Source: an uncultured Candidatus Saccharibacteria bacterium
GTDB lineage: Bacteria; Patescibacteriota; Saccharimonadia; Saccharimonadales; Saccharimonadaceae
Assembly (NCBI GenBank): GCA_946997535.1
Contig: CAMPVQ010000003.1
Coordinates: 1-64,000, forward strand
Length of the DNA stretch: 64,000 nucleotides
Reading direction: 5' to 3'
Shown: in pieces, positions 51,597 through 60,807 of the stretch
Numbering within the stretch: the first letter of the stretch is position 1
How the letters are laid out: each line of letters begins with the position of its first letter
Position numbers and translations under genes: made by a program
Notes under the pieces: model-generated
What the model was told of the DNA's origin: nothing
The model's input: only the letters and a program-made list of their open reading frames with translations
Database searches by the model: none

Positions 51597-52151
51597 CTAC
51601 TTCTTAAATTGTTTCAATACATCCTTCATGTTGTCGATTGACTGACGATACAAAATGTGGTCGCTAACATATACGCCTTTTTCTGCGGCTTTTTTCATGG
51701 CATCAAGCGACTTTTGCATACTGGTAGTATCATTATCGTACACTGCGGCTTGGAAGATAAAGTATTGGCAGGTTGGGTCTCTATCGTAATTCTTGAGTTT
51801 CTTTACGTCGCCAGCTATTTGCTTAACTTTTGGCACTGGATTAGCGCCACCGCCTTTGTCTGAAAAGTCATAGATCTTATTCCAGTTGTCAATTATCTTC
51901 TTATCGCAAACACTATAAATTTCAGCGATATGTTTGCCACCCGCAGTTGACACTATCTTAATACTCTTTAGGCTGAGCATAACCGCAAAGCAGATAAGTA
52001 CTAGTGTTTCGATTGCTACCACAGTGCCTAACACTATTGTGAAGACCTTGTAAGCACAAACACCACCTTTTGTTTTTTTGCTAGTTCCTGCTTCTTTGCT
52101 GGCGCTACCTTTTGGCGCGCCAGAAGTTTCATCTCCTAAACCACTGTTCAT
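51597..52151 (-). CDS. Single-pass membrane protein, first gene of the surface cassette
   Basis: A protein of about 184 residues. The ATG at 52151 (MNSGLGDETS) is preferred to the GTG at 52157 because AGGAGG lies 5 nt before it. It has a Ser/Gly/Lys-rich cytoplasmic part, a membrane helix (about 33-60), and an outside helical domain with DRDPTCQYFIFQAAVYDNDT matching the 50989 product. An extended -10 (TGC then TATAAT, 52185-52180) drives the unit. Function unknown. Confidence 0.68.
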   Translation of the reverse strand: MNSGLGDETSGAPKGSASKEAGTSKKTKGGVCAYKVFTIVLGTVVAIETLVLICFAVMLSLKSIKIVSTAGGKHIAEIYSVCDKKIIDNWNKIYDFSDKGGGANPVPKVKQIAGDVKKLKNYDRDPTCQYFIFQAAVYDNDTTSMQKSLDAMKKAAEKGVYVSDHILYRQSIDNMKDVLKQFKK

Positions 52152-52214
52152 CTCCACCTCCTATGAAATATACAATCCTATTATAGCACTAGCACAATAG
52201 TATATGCAATAATA

Positions 52215-52952
52215 CTATAGTTTTTCAGTATAGACGATCACGCGTTGATCCATGCTACGTACACCGCGTGTATCCTTCATGCTCCACGTACCGGCACAAG
52301 TAATTAGGTTCATACCCGCCTTACCAGCGGTAACTGGACGCAATAGCTTGTCGATATCGAGGTTTTGCAGTTTGACACGTTCGGTAGTCACAACTTTGTA
52401 GCTAATAGTCTTATTGTCACCCATCACTAAGTCAATCTTGTCGCCAGGCTTAAGCTGATCAATATGGTCAAACACGCAACCACGGCCTGAACAACTATGG
52501 CCGTCAATCAGCACAGCATTATTAATGTCGTTTTCCTCTGGATAAGTTGTTTTATCGCAAGAATTCTGGCGGTCGTTAATTTTACAGTTAAACCAGCCAG
52601 TATCATGAATACCCTTTGGCGCGTCAATTTGTTGCTCGCCATTGCGATTTGGGTTAGTTAGACCAACCTCTATTACCCGCACCTTATCCAACTTAATCTT
52701 TGGGATGTTAATGTAGCGTGGCTTATTCGGCGCGGTTTGGTATTTATCACGCATTTCAGGTGTGACATCAGCTGTATTGAGCTGCGCTTCCTTAGCGTGT
52801 TGATCCCACATTTGTTTGTCGTGATTGCTATCTTGGCGATTTTTAAAGATTACGCCAGCCGCTACCGCCATCGCAATACCTAGCACAATTAGTACTGCTG
52901 CAACAATAATTGACTTTCTTTTAATTGATTTACTATTAGCGATATTCATCAT
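52215..52952 (-). CDS. srt: Sortase family transpeptidase
   Basis: A 245-residue protein with an N-terminal membrane helix (about 13-33) and a sortase fold. The catalytic Cys219 lies in LITCAGTW, the Arg237 in DQRVIVY and the His in LIDGHSCSGRGC. Sortases join surface proteins to peptidoglycan or to each other. The class is unclear. The start overlaps the secY end by up to 17 nt; ATG 52949 is an alternative. No protein with a standard LPXTG signal is seen in the window. Confidence 0.86.
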   Translation of the reverse strand: MMNIANSKSIKRKSIIVAAVLIVLGIAMAVAAGVIFKNRQDSNHDKQMWDQHAKEAQLNTADVTPEMRDKYQTAPNKPRYINIPKIKLDKVRVIEVGLTNPNRNGEQQIDAPKGIHDTGWFNCKINDRQNSCDKTTYPEENDINNAVLIDGHSCSGRGCVFDHIDQLKPGDKIDLVMGDNKTISYKVVTTERVKLQNLDIDKLLRPVTAGKAGMNLITCAGTWSMKDTRGVRSMDQRVIVYTEKL

Positions 52953-54339
52953 AAGTTACCATTAATGCCCTTGAATTAGTTTGGCGCAAGCACTCGAGTG
53001 CGCCAGTTACCACAATTAGAAGTCCCGTGCCGCCGAGTGACAAAGTTGATGCGGCTGCTGCCATACCAGAGTGAATCATAATATATTCACCGATGAATGG
53101 TAAAACGGAGATAATGCCGAGTGCAATTGAACCGAATAATGTTAGGCGGTTAACCACTTGGCCAATATAGTGCTCGGTGCGCTTGCCTGGGCGAACACCA
53201 TCAATGAATCCACCTTGATTCTGCAAGCCTTCAGCTAGTTCGCGCGTATTTAAGACAATAGAAGTGTAGAAATATGTAAACGCTACCACCAAGAAGAAGT
53301 AGGTTACCGGATAAATTAGCTGTGTCCAGCCTGATAGCACAGCACTATTGTTGCGCTGGAACCAAAGCACGAGGTTACGACCAATGTCAGCATGGAAGTT
53401 ACCTGCAATCATAATTTGCCCAACAAACGCCGGCAATGCCAAGAATGCCACGGCAAAAATCACTGGAATCACACCCGCAGTAATTAGCTTAATTGGCAAA
53501 ATTGAAGTAACCCCACCGTATTGGCTATTGCCATGCACACGACGGGCATAGTTAACCGTCAGCACACGCTGACCTTCATTAATTTTCACTAGCATATACA
53601 GAATAAACAACATAGCTAGTACTACTGCAAGTGACATCCACGTTGCTGTATTGTTTAGACCGCTGATAGTGAACCAGTTGAATAAGTGAAATGGATTACC
53701 GTTTACGTTAGTCATCGCCGCCCAAAGTGACACGAAGGTTTGCGGCATCTGCGACAAAATACCAATTACGATTAATAGTGTAATGCCCCCGCCGAGACCC
53801 TTCTCGGTCATAATTTCACCAATCCACATTAGCAGCATAGCGCCAGCCGTCATAGCTGTTACTGCCATAAACCATTGACCAAGAGTCATGGCCTGCAAAG
53901 TTGGACTTTGCGCTGCAACACTCTGACGCAAAATGAAGATATAGGCAATCGACTGCAAAATCGCTAGTGGAAACGACAATAGACGAGTCCACTGATTAAT
54001 GCGACGACGGCCACTCTCACCATCCTTATTCATCTCTTCAACTCGTGGTATTGCCTTAGTTAGCATCTGCGTAAACACTGATGCTGTAATGTATGGGCTC
54101 AACCCCACAAGCATGATTGAGAAGCTAGCCAGCGCGCCTCCCGTCAACAAGTTAAGAAATCCACCAAACGAATTTGATGAAATTGCATGCGATATAACAT
54201 CCTTTAGCGCAGTTGGCTCGGCTAATGGTACCGGAATGTGCGCTAGGAAGCGATATACCACAATCAAGCCTAAGACCGCGCCGATACGCGCTAGCATGTC
54301 GCGACTCCTAAGCGATTTGAAGATTGTTTTCCAATTCAC
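52936..54339 (-). CDS. secY: Protein translocase subunit SecY
   Basis: A 467-residue SecY with ten membrane helices, starting at GTG (54339) after GGAG. Recognisable blocks are FLNLLTGGALASFSIMLVGL, SPYITASVFTQML, the cytoplasmic KINEGQRVLTVNYARR and the GGFIDGVRPGKRTEHYI region. It forms the protein-conducting channel. In most bacteria it follows rplO directly; here a plus-strand block of about 6 kb separates them. Confidence 0.97.
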   Translation of the reverse strand: MNWKTIFKSLRSRDMLARIGAVLGLIVVYRFLAHIPVPLAEPTALKDVISHAISSNSFGGFLNLLTGGALASFSIMLVGLSPYITASVFTQMLTKAIPRVEEMNKDGESGRRRINQWTRLLSFPLAILQSIAYIFILRQSVAAQSPTLQAMTLGQWFMAVTAMTAGAMLLMWIGEIMTEKGLGGGITLLIVIGILSQMPQTFVSLWAAMTNVNGNPFHLFNWFTISGLNNTATWMSLAVVLAMLFILYMLVKINEGQRVLTVNYARRVHGNSQYGGVTSILPIKLITAGVIPVIFAVAFLALPAFVGQIMIAGNFHADIGRNLVLWFQRNNSAVLSGWTQLIYPVTYFFLVVAFTYFYTSIVLNTRELAEGLQNQGGFIDGVRPGKRTEHYIGQVVNRLTLFGSIALGIISVLPFIGEYIMIHSGMAAAASTLSLGGTGLLIVVTGALECLRQTNSRALMVTYDEYR

Positions 54340-54371
54340 TCTCCTACCCTTCTTTAATAATTACAATGCTT

Positions 54372-54400
54372 ATTTTATATAAATCAATGCGCGCCGTCAA
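54372..54400 (-). promoter_or_regulatory. Promoter of secY
   Basis: On the minus strand TTGACG (54400-54395), 17 bp, TAAAAT (54377-54372). It gives secY its own promoter after separation from the spc operon and overlaps the upstream region of the divergent gltX promoter. Confidence 0.62.
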
Positions 54401-54428
54401 GACTCGCAAATTGTTATATAATAGAAAC

Positions 54429-55877
54429 ATGACTAATATTCGTACACGTTTTGCGCCAAGCCCTACTGGCTACATTCATGTTGGCAATGTACGTTCGGCG
54501 CTTTACCCTTATTTTATTGCTCGCCAAAATCACGGGCAATTCATCCTCCGCATAGAAGATACTGACCAAAGTCGCTTTGTCGCTGGTGCCGAGGACTTAA
54601 TTATCGATGTTTTAAAGTGGCTTGGTCTAGATTGGGATGAGGGTCCCGATAGTAATGGTCAAGAAAAAGGTAACTTCGGCCCCTATCATCAAACCAATCG
54701 CCGCGCAATTTACCACGAATGGGCGCAAAAGCTAGTTGACGCTGGTTTAGCTTATGTTGACCCTCGCTCACACGACGAACTTGAGGCGCTTAAACAGGTA
54801 GCTGCTAATAATCACCAACTATTCTTATATCGCGAGCATCGGCCAGAAGTTACCCCAGCTTGGACTGGCCACGAAGCGCTCCGATTTAAAGTGCCCGAAG
54901 CTAAGAGCTACCACTGGCACGACGAAGTAATGGGTGATCTCTCAGCCGGCGCCGAAGCCGTGGATGACTTTATTATTATGAAGTCAGACGGCCTGCCAAC
55001 TTACAATTTCGCCCACATCGTAGACGATAATTTAATGCAAGTGACACATGTTATTCGCGGTCAAGAGTATATTAGTTCAATGCCAAAATACCTCGCGTTA
55101 TATGATGCTCTCGGGGTAAAACGGCCGATTTTCGCCCACTTGCCCCATATCCTTGCGCCTGACGGCCACAAAAAGCTCGGCAAACGCGATGGTGCTAAGT
55201 CGGTTACTGAATATCGCGACGAGGGCTATCTGCCGGAGGCGATGCTGAATTTCCTTGCCTGCCTTGGCTGGAATGACGGCACCGAGCAAGATATCTTTAC
55301 CCTTGAGGAATTAATCAGCAAGTTTAGTTTTGCTCATGTCCAGCGCTCTGGCGCGCGCTTTGATGAAAAGCGTTTGCTTTGGATGAATGCCCAATGGATT
55401 AAGCGCCTAACCGTGGCTGATTTGGCTACTCGCGTTACCAAGTTTTGGGGTGAAGCTGGTAATACAGCCACTCCTGAGCGCCAGCTTGCCGTATTAACTG
55501 TAGTACAAGACCGTCTCAAGACGCTTGCTGACTTACCGGCACTTTCAGAATATTTCTTCAAACGGCCGACGCCAGATTGGACGATGGTAACCAACAATAA
55601 ACAACTTAAAAAGTTCGAGACCGCCGAGCTAGTTAATCTCTTGACCGCAGCCAAAAACGCTTTAGAGGATGTCGACTTCACTGATGAAGCTGCTTTACAG
55701 GACCGCCTCAATCAACTACTAGTTGAAACTAATCAGAAGCCGATGGTATTATTCGGCATCATCCGCTTCGCGCTAACTTGGGCACCGTTTAGCCCTGGCC
55801 TACCAGAAACGATGCGCTTGCTCGGTCGCGACGAGACTCTTGCTCGCCTCGATGCTGCAATTGTTGCTGCTAACTAG
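54429..55877 (+). CDS. gltX: Glutamyl-tRNA synthetase
   Basis: About 482 residues beginning MTNIRTRFAPSPTGYIHVGN. The HIGH-type motif is HVGN and the second signature is KLGKRDGAKS. It charges tRNA-Glu and possibly tRNA-Gln if a GatCAB amidotransferase exists elsewhere. The ATG at 54429 is chosen because TATAAT (54417-54422) ends 6 nt before it; an upstream ATG at 54324 would lie before the promoter and add 35 unrelated residues. Divergent from secY. Confidence 0.96.
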   Translation: MTNIRTRFAPSPTGYIHVGNVRSALYPYFIARQNHGQFILRIEDTDQSRFVAGAEDLIIDVLKWLGLDWDEGPDSNGQEKGNFGPYHQTNRRAIYHEWAQKLVDAGLAYVDPRSHDELEALKQVAANNHQLFLYREHRPEVTPAWTGHEALRFKVPEAKSYHWHDEVMGDLSAGAEAVDDFIIMKSDGLPTYNFAHIVDDNLMQVTHVIRGQEYISSMPKYLALYDALGVKRPIFAHLPHILAPDGHKKLGKRDGAKSVTEYRDEGYLPEAMLNFLACLGWNDGTEQDIFTLEELISKFSFAHVQRSGARFDEKRLLWMNAQWIKRLTVADLATRVTKFWGEAGNTATPERQLAVLTVVQDRLKTLADLPALSEYFFKRPTPDWTMVTNNKQLKKFETAELVNLLTAAKNALEDVDFTDEAALQDRLNQLLVETNQKPMVLFGIIRFALTWAPFSPGLPETMRLLGRDETLARLDAAIVAAN

Positions 55878-55911
55878 AAACTATAATATTGTTTGTGCTA
55901 AAATAAATACA

Positions 55912-57459
55912 ATGAAACAACAAAGACACGACATTGGCTATGCGCGCATTGCTCATAACGTGCGCTTGTATTCTATGACACTATTTACTGTTTTTCAGAT
56001 TGCAATCAGCCTAATGTCTTATTTGATGTATTATACTATAAATGAATATCAAGTAGAATTATCTAACGTAGTTGTAATATCTATGTTCGCTGCATTAATA
56101 ATATCGGAAACGCTACTTGGTATCTATACTCTTATCATGTCGTCTCTACCATTTAAATTAATTTGTCAGGTGCTATATCGTAATTCAAAATCGGATAATT
56201 TAGATGGATTTACCGTTATCTGCATCAAACTATGCCCACCATATATTCGCTCAGAGCTAAATAAGCTCAATTCTCTGCTATCTGGCGATATTAGGAAGCG
56301 TAACCAGGAGCGCAAAGGTTTAGCTAATCTGTCTGACGTAGTATTAAAAGATAATATTTTATCCGTCATGCCAGTTGGAGTTATCATCCTTAACAACAAT
56401 TTAGATATCGTCTACAATAATAGTTTGGCTCCAATTAAGCCAGTTTTCAACCGTCCAACAATTCAACTAGACTTCAGCAATAGTTCAATTTCGCTACACG
56501 ATTGGATTATAAAAATGCAAGCCGAAGAGATTTATGGCGAAAATATCTGGTCGCATATCGCCAATGTCCCACCTAATAGTATTGAAGACCGACATATTTA
56601 TGACGTCATTGCTAAATATCAGCGCGATTCAATTGATGGAATGGATATTTCAATCATTACAGTTGATCGTACCGACAAGTATACTTCAGATGAGTCTAGT
56701 ATGGATACATTGACCCTAGCTGCCCATGAATTGCGCGGACCAATCACAACCATGCGTGGGTATATTGACATATTACGAGACAAATTAGACCGCAATAATA
56801 GCAAAAAGGTGCTCGATTCAATTGATGTATCAGCGCAAAAACTATCAGCTTATATCAATAATATACTTAACGCTAGTCGATATGACCACAATTCTCTGAG
56901 ATTTAGGCCTCAAGAAATTACACTTTACAATATACTAGACGATGTTAGGGACGATTTAGCGCTGCGTGCAACAACAGCGCAACGTCAGCTAAATTGGAAT
57001 ATACCAGATAATCTACCAAGCATTTTTGCTGATCGCAGTTTGATTGACGAAGTTATTAACAACTTTGTAGACAACGCCATTAAATACACCAAATCGGATG
57101 GTAAAATTACTATAACAGCGCAAGTCGAAGAAAACTTCTTGGCAATTAGCGTTCATGATAATGGCATTGGTATTACACCGACTGCTATGCAAAATTTATT
57201 TAGCAAATTCTATCGTAGCGGACGCTCCAAGCAGGCCGTCGGCGGTTCCGGACTTGGACTATATATTTCACGCGCTATCATCAAACAGCACAATGGGTTT
57301 ATTGTGGTTGAGTCTAATGAGGGTAAGGGCACTACATTTACTGCTTGGCTGCCACTCTACGTGCCCGGTCAAGATAAAATTAGCGACACGCCGTTGGCTC
57401 AGCCCACAAGTTTTAGGTCTGCCGCAATGCTACGCAATCACAATAAAATAATTCAATAA
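55912..57459 (+). CDS. Membrane sensor histidine kinase
   Basis: About 515 residues. Two membrane helices (about 22-46 and 56-80) are followed by a divergent PAS-like region (SVMPVGVIILNNNLDIVYNN), HisKA with LAAHELRGPITTMRGYIDIL, and HATPase (NNFVDNAIKYTKSDGKIT; GNGIG-type HDNGIGI; GSGLGLYISRAI). The start at 55912 is chosen because an extended -10 (TGC then TAAAAT, 55899-55904) ends 7 nt before it. It shares the neighbourhood with a second kinase and a response regulator. Confidence 0.9.
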   Translation: MKQQRHDIGYARIAHNVRLYSMTLFTVFQIAISLMSYLMYYTINEYQVELSNVVVISMFAALIISETLLGIYTLIMSSLPFKLICQVLYRNSKSDNLDGFTVICIKLCPPYIRSELNKLNSLLSGDIRKRNQERKGLANLSDVVLKDNILSVMPVGVIILNNNLDIVYNNSLAPIKPVFNRPTIQLDFSNSSISLHDWIIKMQAEEIYGENIWSHIANVPPNSIEDRHIYDVIAKYQRDSIDGMDISIITVDRTDKYTSDESSMDTLTLAAHELRGPITTMRGYIDILRDKLDRNNSKKVLDSIDVSAQKLSAYINNILNASRYDHNSLRFRPQEITLYNILDDVRDDLALRATTAQRQLNWNIPDNLPSIFADRSLIDEVINNFVDNAIKYTKSDGKITITAQVEENFLAISVHDNGIGITPTAMQNLFSKFYRSGRSKQAVGGSGLGLYISRAIIKQHNGFIVVESNEGKGTTFTAWLPLYVPGQDKISDTPLAQPTSFRSAAMLRNHNKIIQ

Positions 57460-57505
57460 AAATCGTTGCAATCTTACTCATATTTTGGTAATATAATATA
57501 AGCGT

Positions 57506-57580
57506 GGCCTTGTCGTCTAGCGGCTAGGACATTGGGTTCTCATCCCAACAACCGGGGTTCGATTCCCCGCGAGGTCACCA
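57506..57580 (+). tRNA. tRNA-Glu (anticodon CTC)
   Basis: Acceptor GGCCTTG/CGAGGTC (with G-U pairs), discriminator A and encoded CCA. D arm GTCTAGCGGCTAGGAC. The anticodon stem TTGGG/CCCAA encloses TTCTCAT, giving CTC. T arm CGGGGTTCGATTCCCCG. It lies 1.6 kb downstream of gltX, whose product should charge it. Confidence 0.95.
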
Positions 57581-57605
57581 AATAATATTATTTCGAGGGT
57601 GGGAA

Positions 57606-58829
57606 TTGTTTAGCCTTAGCAAACCGAGTGATTTATCTACGCAGCCGGCATCGGACGATATTAAGCGTAGAGCTAAAATAGTAATTGACAATATCTCCGA
57701 CGGTATTACATTTATTGATGCTAATGGAATAATTCATTTATTTAACCCTGCAGCAGAACAATTATTGGCCTGGTCAGAAGCGGAAACATTGCAGCTAAAT
57801 TATAAAACCATCTTTCGCTTCGTAAATAGCGCGAGCCAGCCAATATCCGACGCTGAAAACCCAATTACTCGGGCGCTATCGTCCAATAAGCCTCAAACAA
57901 GTGACTCGTTCCACTTATTAACTCATTCTGAGCAGAAGGTATCGGTGTCAATTAAGGTTACACCAATTACCGCACAAGACGGCAACATGACTATCAACGA
58001 CGGTGTTATCGTCGTTTTTCGCGATATTACACGCGAACGCGCCGAGCAGAATGCGCAAACTGACTTTATTTCAACTGCCAGTCACGAAATGCGTACGCCA
58101 GTAGCGATCATTGAGGGCTACCTTGGTATGATACTAAACCCCGAGACAGCCACGATTGACAATCGAGCGCGCATGTATGCTCAAAAAGCACACGATTCAG
58201 TCAAGCGGCTTGGACGCTTATTTCAGGATTTGCTCGATGTTACAAAAGCAGACGACCATCGCATCGACAATAATCCTTGCCTACTCGACGCCAAATTAGT
58301 TGCCAAACAAGTAGTACAAGACTTCGCGGGAAAAGCCGCCGCCAAAGGGTTGACACTACAATTTAATGACACCGATACTGGTTCATCGCATGGTGAACGC
58401 GTTTTAGCTCCACCTGCTATTATTTGCGCCGACTTAGATCAGTTAAACGAGATTCTCGATAACATAATAGAAAATGCTATCAAATACACCAAACAAGGTG
58501 GCGTCAAAGTTAGCGTTGACGTCGACAGTAATCGTGTACGATTTACCGTGACTGATACCGGAATTGGCATCCCAGAAGAAGATGTACCCCATCTGTTCCA
58601 AAAATTTTATCGCGTCGACAACAGCCAAACTCGAGAAATTGGCGGTACTGGGCTTGGACTTTATCTAATCAAACGCTTGGCCGACAATATTGGTGGCACT
58701 ATTGGCGTTAAGAGTGTTTATGGCCAAGGCTCAACCTTCTGGCTAGAGCTAGATAATCTAACACGCGAACAGGCCATTCAAAAGGCACGCGAGATTCAAG
58801 CGCGGCAAGCTGCGAGGCGAGGTGCTTAA
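57606..58829 (+). CDS. Soluble PAS-domain sensor histidine kinase
   Basis: A 407-residue kinase without membrane helices. PAS domain about 20-140 (IVIDNISDGITFIDANGIIH), HisKA with STASHEMRTPVAIIEGYLGM, HATPase (NIIENAIKYTKQGGVKV; DTGIGIPEEDVPHLFQKFYR; GTGLGLYLIKRLA). The start is a TTG at 57606, preceded by GAGGGTGGG, only 25 nt after tRNA-Glu; no clear promoter lies in that gap, so it may be read from the tRNA promoter. The response regulator 60 nt downstream is the likely partner. Confidence 0.9.
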   Translation: MFSLSKPSDLSTQPASDDIKRRAKIVIDNISDGITFIDANGIIHLFNPAAEQLLAWSEAETLQLNYKTIFRFVNSASQPISDAENPITRALSSNKPQTSDSFHLLTHSEQKVSVSIKVTPITAQDGNMTINDGVIVVFRDITRERAEQNAQTDFISTASHEMRTPVAIIEGYLGMILNPETATIDNRARMYAQKAHDSVKRLGRLFQDLLDVTKADDHRIDNNPCLLDAKLVAKQVVQDFAGKAAAKGLTLQFNDTDTGSSHGERVLAPPAIICADLDQLNEILDNIIENAIKYTKQGGVKVSVDVDSNRVRFTVTDTGIGIPEEDVPHLFQKFYRVDNSQTREIGGTGLGLYLIKRLADNIGGTIGVKSVYGQGSTFWLELDNLTREQAIQKAREIQARQAARRGA

Positions 58830-58889
58830 TATTTGCTATAATTAACCATATGCAGTATAATGGAATTATAATTTAAAGGGTAAGGGTTA

Positions 58890-60008
58890 ATGACAAAAAT
58901 TTTACTAGTAGAGGATGACAATAGCTTACGCGAAATTTACGGCGTTAGGCTAACAGCCGAGGGTTATACGGTGGTGTCAGCAGCTGATGGCGAAAAGGCG
59001 CTAGCCTTAGCAATTAGCGAGCGGCCAGACCTAATCGTTTCGGATGTCATGATGCCGCGTATCAGTGGGTTTGAGATGCTTGATTTACTGCGTGGCAATG
59101 AGTCGACTAGAAATATCAAAGTTATTATGTTAACCGCACTTAGCTCAGAGCATCAGCGTGAACGTGGCGATGCTCTAGGAGCTGACCGCTATCTCGTGAA
59201 GTCTCAGGTAGGTATTGAAGATATCGTTCGTACTGTTCATGAAGTATTAAATGACCAAAACGGCCAGCGTACCGTAGAACAAATGGAAACTTCTACTCGC
59301 GCGGCACACGATGCGCAAGTCAATGCTCAAAAATCACAATCAGAGAGTACTATTATAATTAACCGTCCCACTAACAATAATCTGCCAGCATCCGGCCAAT
59401 CAGCATTTAACCCGTTAGCTGCTACATCGCCTAATGTCGTTGCAGGGCGACCGTTACCTAATTTGCCCAACACGCCATTACAGGTACCATCCTACAACCA
59501 GCCACCAGTGCAAAATAGTGCTGATTACTACCAGGGAAACCCAGTAATGTATGGTCAAGTAACGAGTCAACAACCAACTACACCACAGCGTAGTGTCCAG
59601 ACGCAGCCACATACATCAGTTGCGCAATCCAAACCGGTCAGCCAACCAGCGACTCCCGCTCCCGTTGCACCTGCTCAAACAACCGCACAGGCATACGCAG
59701 CACCGACTACACTTACAGCACAAGCTACACCAGCTAGCAATACTCAGGCCTCACAGCCTGCACTACGACCAGTTCCAGCAGTCCAGCCTCAGCCTACACC
59801 AGTGGCACAGGCACCAGTGCCAGCTGCAATTCCAGCTCCTCAGCCAACCGCTCCAGCACGTCAAACGCCCGCTGCAAATACGCAAGGCCCTGCGATTGAC
59901 CCACGTATCAATCTGACCTCACTTTTAGGTGAAGCTAATGGTAGCGAAGCCGCAGGCGCACCCTTTTCATCCGCATCGGCTAACTCAAGCTTATTCCCCA
60001 ACGGCTAA
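58890..60008 (+). CDS. Response regulator with long disordered tail
   Basis: A 372-residue protein. Residues 1-120 are a receiver domain with Asp9/Asp10, phospho-acceptor Asp52, Thr82 and Lys104. The remaining 250 residues are Pro/Gln/Ala/Thr-rich and contain no DNA-binding domain, except for a short conserved-looking end (DPRINLTSLLGEANG). Output is thus unknown, perhaps protein binding. It follows the soluble kinase gene, with its own TGC-TATAAT promoter at about 58835 and AAAGGG before the ATG. Confidence 0.88.
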   Translation: MTKILLVEDDNSLREIYGVRLTAEGYTVVSAADGEKALALAISERPDLIVSDVMMPRISGFEMLDLLRGNESTRNIKVIMLTALSSEHQRERGDALGADRYLVKSQVGIEDIVRTVHEVLNDQNGQRTVEQMETSTRAAHDAQVNAQKSQSESTIIINRPTNNNLPASGQSAFNPLAATSPNVVAGRPLPNLPNTPLQVPSYNQPPVQNSADYYQGNPVMYGQVTSQQPTTPQRSVQTQPHTSVAQSKPVSQPATPAPVAPAQTTAQAYAAPTTLTAQATPASNTQASQPALRPVPAVQPQPTPVAQAPVPAAIPAPQPTAPARQTPAANTQGPAIDPRINLTSLLGEANGSEAAGAPFSSASANSSLFPNG

Positions 60009-60026
60009 TCGTGTATAATAGGGTTA

Positions 60027-60719
60027 ATGCGACTAAATAAGTTTATTGCCCACGCTAGTGGTGTATCACGCCGTGAAGCCGACCAGTTAATTGCGGCTGG
60101 CAAGGTTACTATTAATGATACACCAGTAACAATTGGCGCCGACGTATCGGATAGCGACATCGTCAAGCTAAATGGTGCTACATTGCATTTACCTCAGACA
60201 AGTACAGTTCTAGCTTTTAATAAACCCGTGGGCTATGTTTGCTCGCGCAAAGCACAAGCTAAGGATGTTGAAACTATTTATGATATTCTACCAGAGAAGT
60301 ATCATAAACTGAAGACCATCGGTCGACTTGATAAAGATTCATCTGGTCTAATTCTCTTGACTGACGATGGCGACCTCGCCTTCCATTTGACCCACCCTAA
60401 ATTTGCCAAGACTAAAGAGTATTTGGTTACGCTAGACCAGCCGTTACAACCCTTACATCAACAAATGATTGCTGATTTTGGCGTCAACCTACCGGACGGC
60501 AACAGTAAATTAGGCCTTGAACGACTTAATGATACCCGAACGGAATTTAAAGTAACCATGCACGAAGGGCGCAATCGACAAATTCGCCGAACCTTTGCTA
60601 GCCTCGGCTACACAGTAGTCAAGCTCCACCGCATTAACTTTGATGGCATTGCCCTAAGTGGACTAACATCGGGCGCATTTCTCGAACTAACACCGCGCGA
60701 AGTTGCCCTTCTAAAATAA
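60027..60719 (+). CDS. rluB: Pseudouridine synthase, RsuA/RluB family
   Basis: A 230-residue enzyme. S4 domain (MRLNKFIAHASGVSRREADQ) and catalytic motif GRLDKDSSGLILLTDDGDLA with the Asp nucleophile; EGRNRQIRRTF is the second family motif. It modifies ribosomal RNA; RluB versus RluE/F specificity cannot be told. TATAAT (60014-60019) ends 7 nt before the ATG, so it is leaderless with its own promoter. Confidence 0.88.
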   Translation: MRLNKFIAHASGVSRREADQLIAAGKVTINDTPVTIGADVSDSDIVKLNGATLHLPQTSTVLAFNKPVGYVCSRKAQAKDVETIYDILPEKYHKLKTIGRLDKDSSGLILLTDDGDLAFHLTHPKFAKTKEYLVTLDQPLQPLHQQMIADFGVNLPDGNSKLGLERLNDTRTEFKVTMHEGRNRQIRRTFASLGYTVVKLHRINFDGIALSGLTSGAFLELTPREVALLK

Positions 60720-60752
60720 AAAAAATAGCCCCTTCACATGGGGCTATTTTTT
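60720..60752. terminator. Bidirectional terminator after rluB
   Basis: Arms AAAAAATAGCCCC and GGGGCTATTTTTT enclose TTCACAT; A and T runs on both sides make it usable in both directions. Confidence 0.78.
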
Positions 60753-60761
60753 AAATCAAAA

Positions 60762-60788
60762 GAATACACCCTAGATAAGGGTGTATTC
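60762..60788 (-). terminator. Terminator of the spc-type ribosomal operon after rplO
   Basis: Arms GAATACACCCT (60762-60772) and AGGGTGTATTC (60778-60788); the minus-strand tail is TTTTGATTT. Confidence 0.75.
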
Positions 60789-60807
60789 GGGAGCGGTCAG
60801 ACTCTTA

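Noticed and set aside
54324..54428. Upstream start for gltX
   Set aside because: It lies before the TATAAT box and adds 35 residues not found in GluRS; MTNIRTRFAPSPTG is the normal N-terminus.
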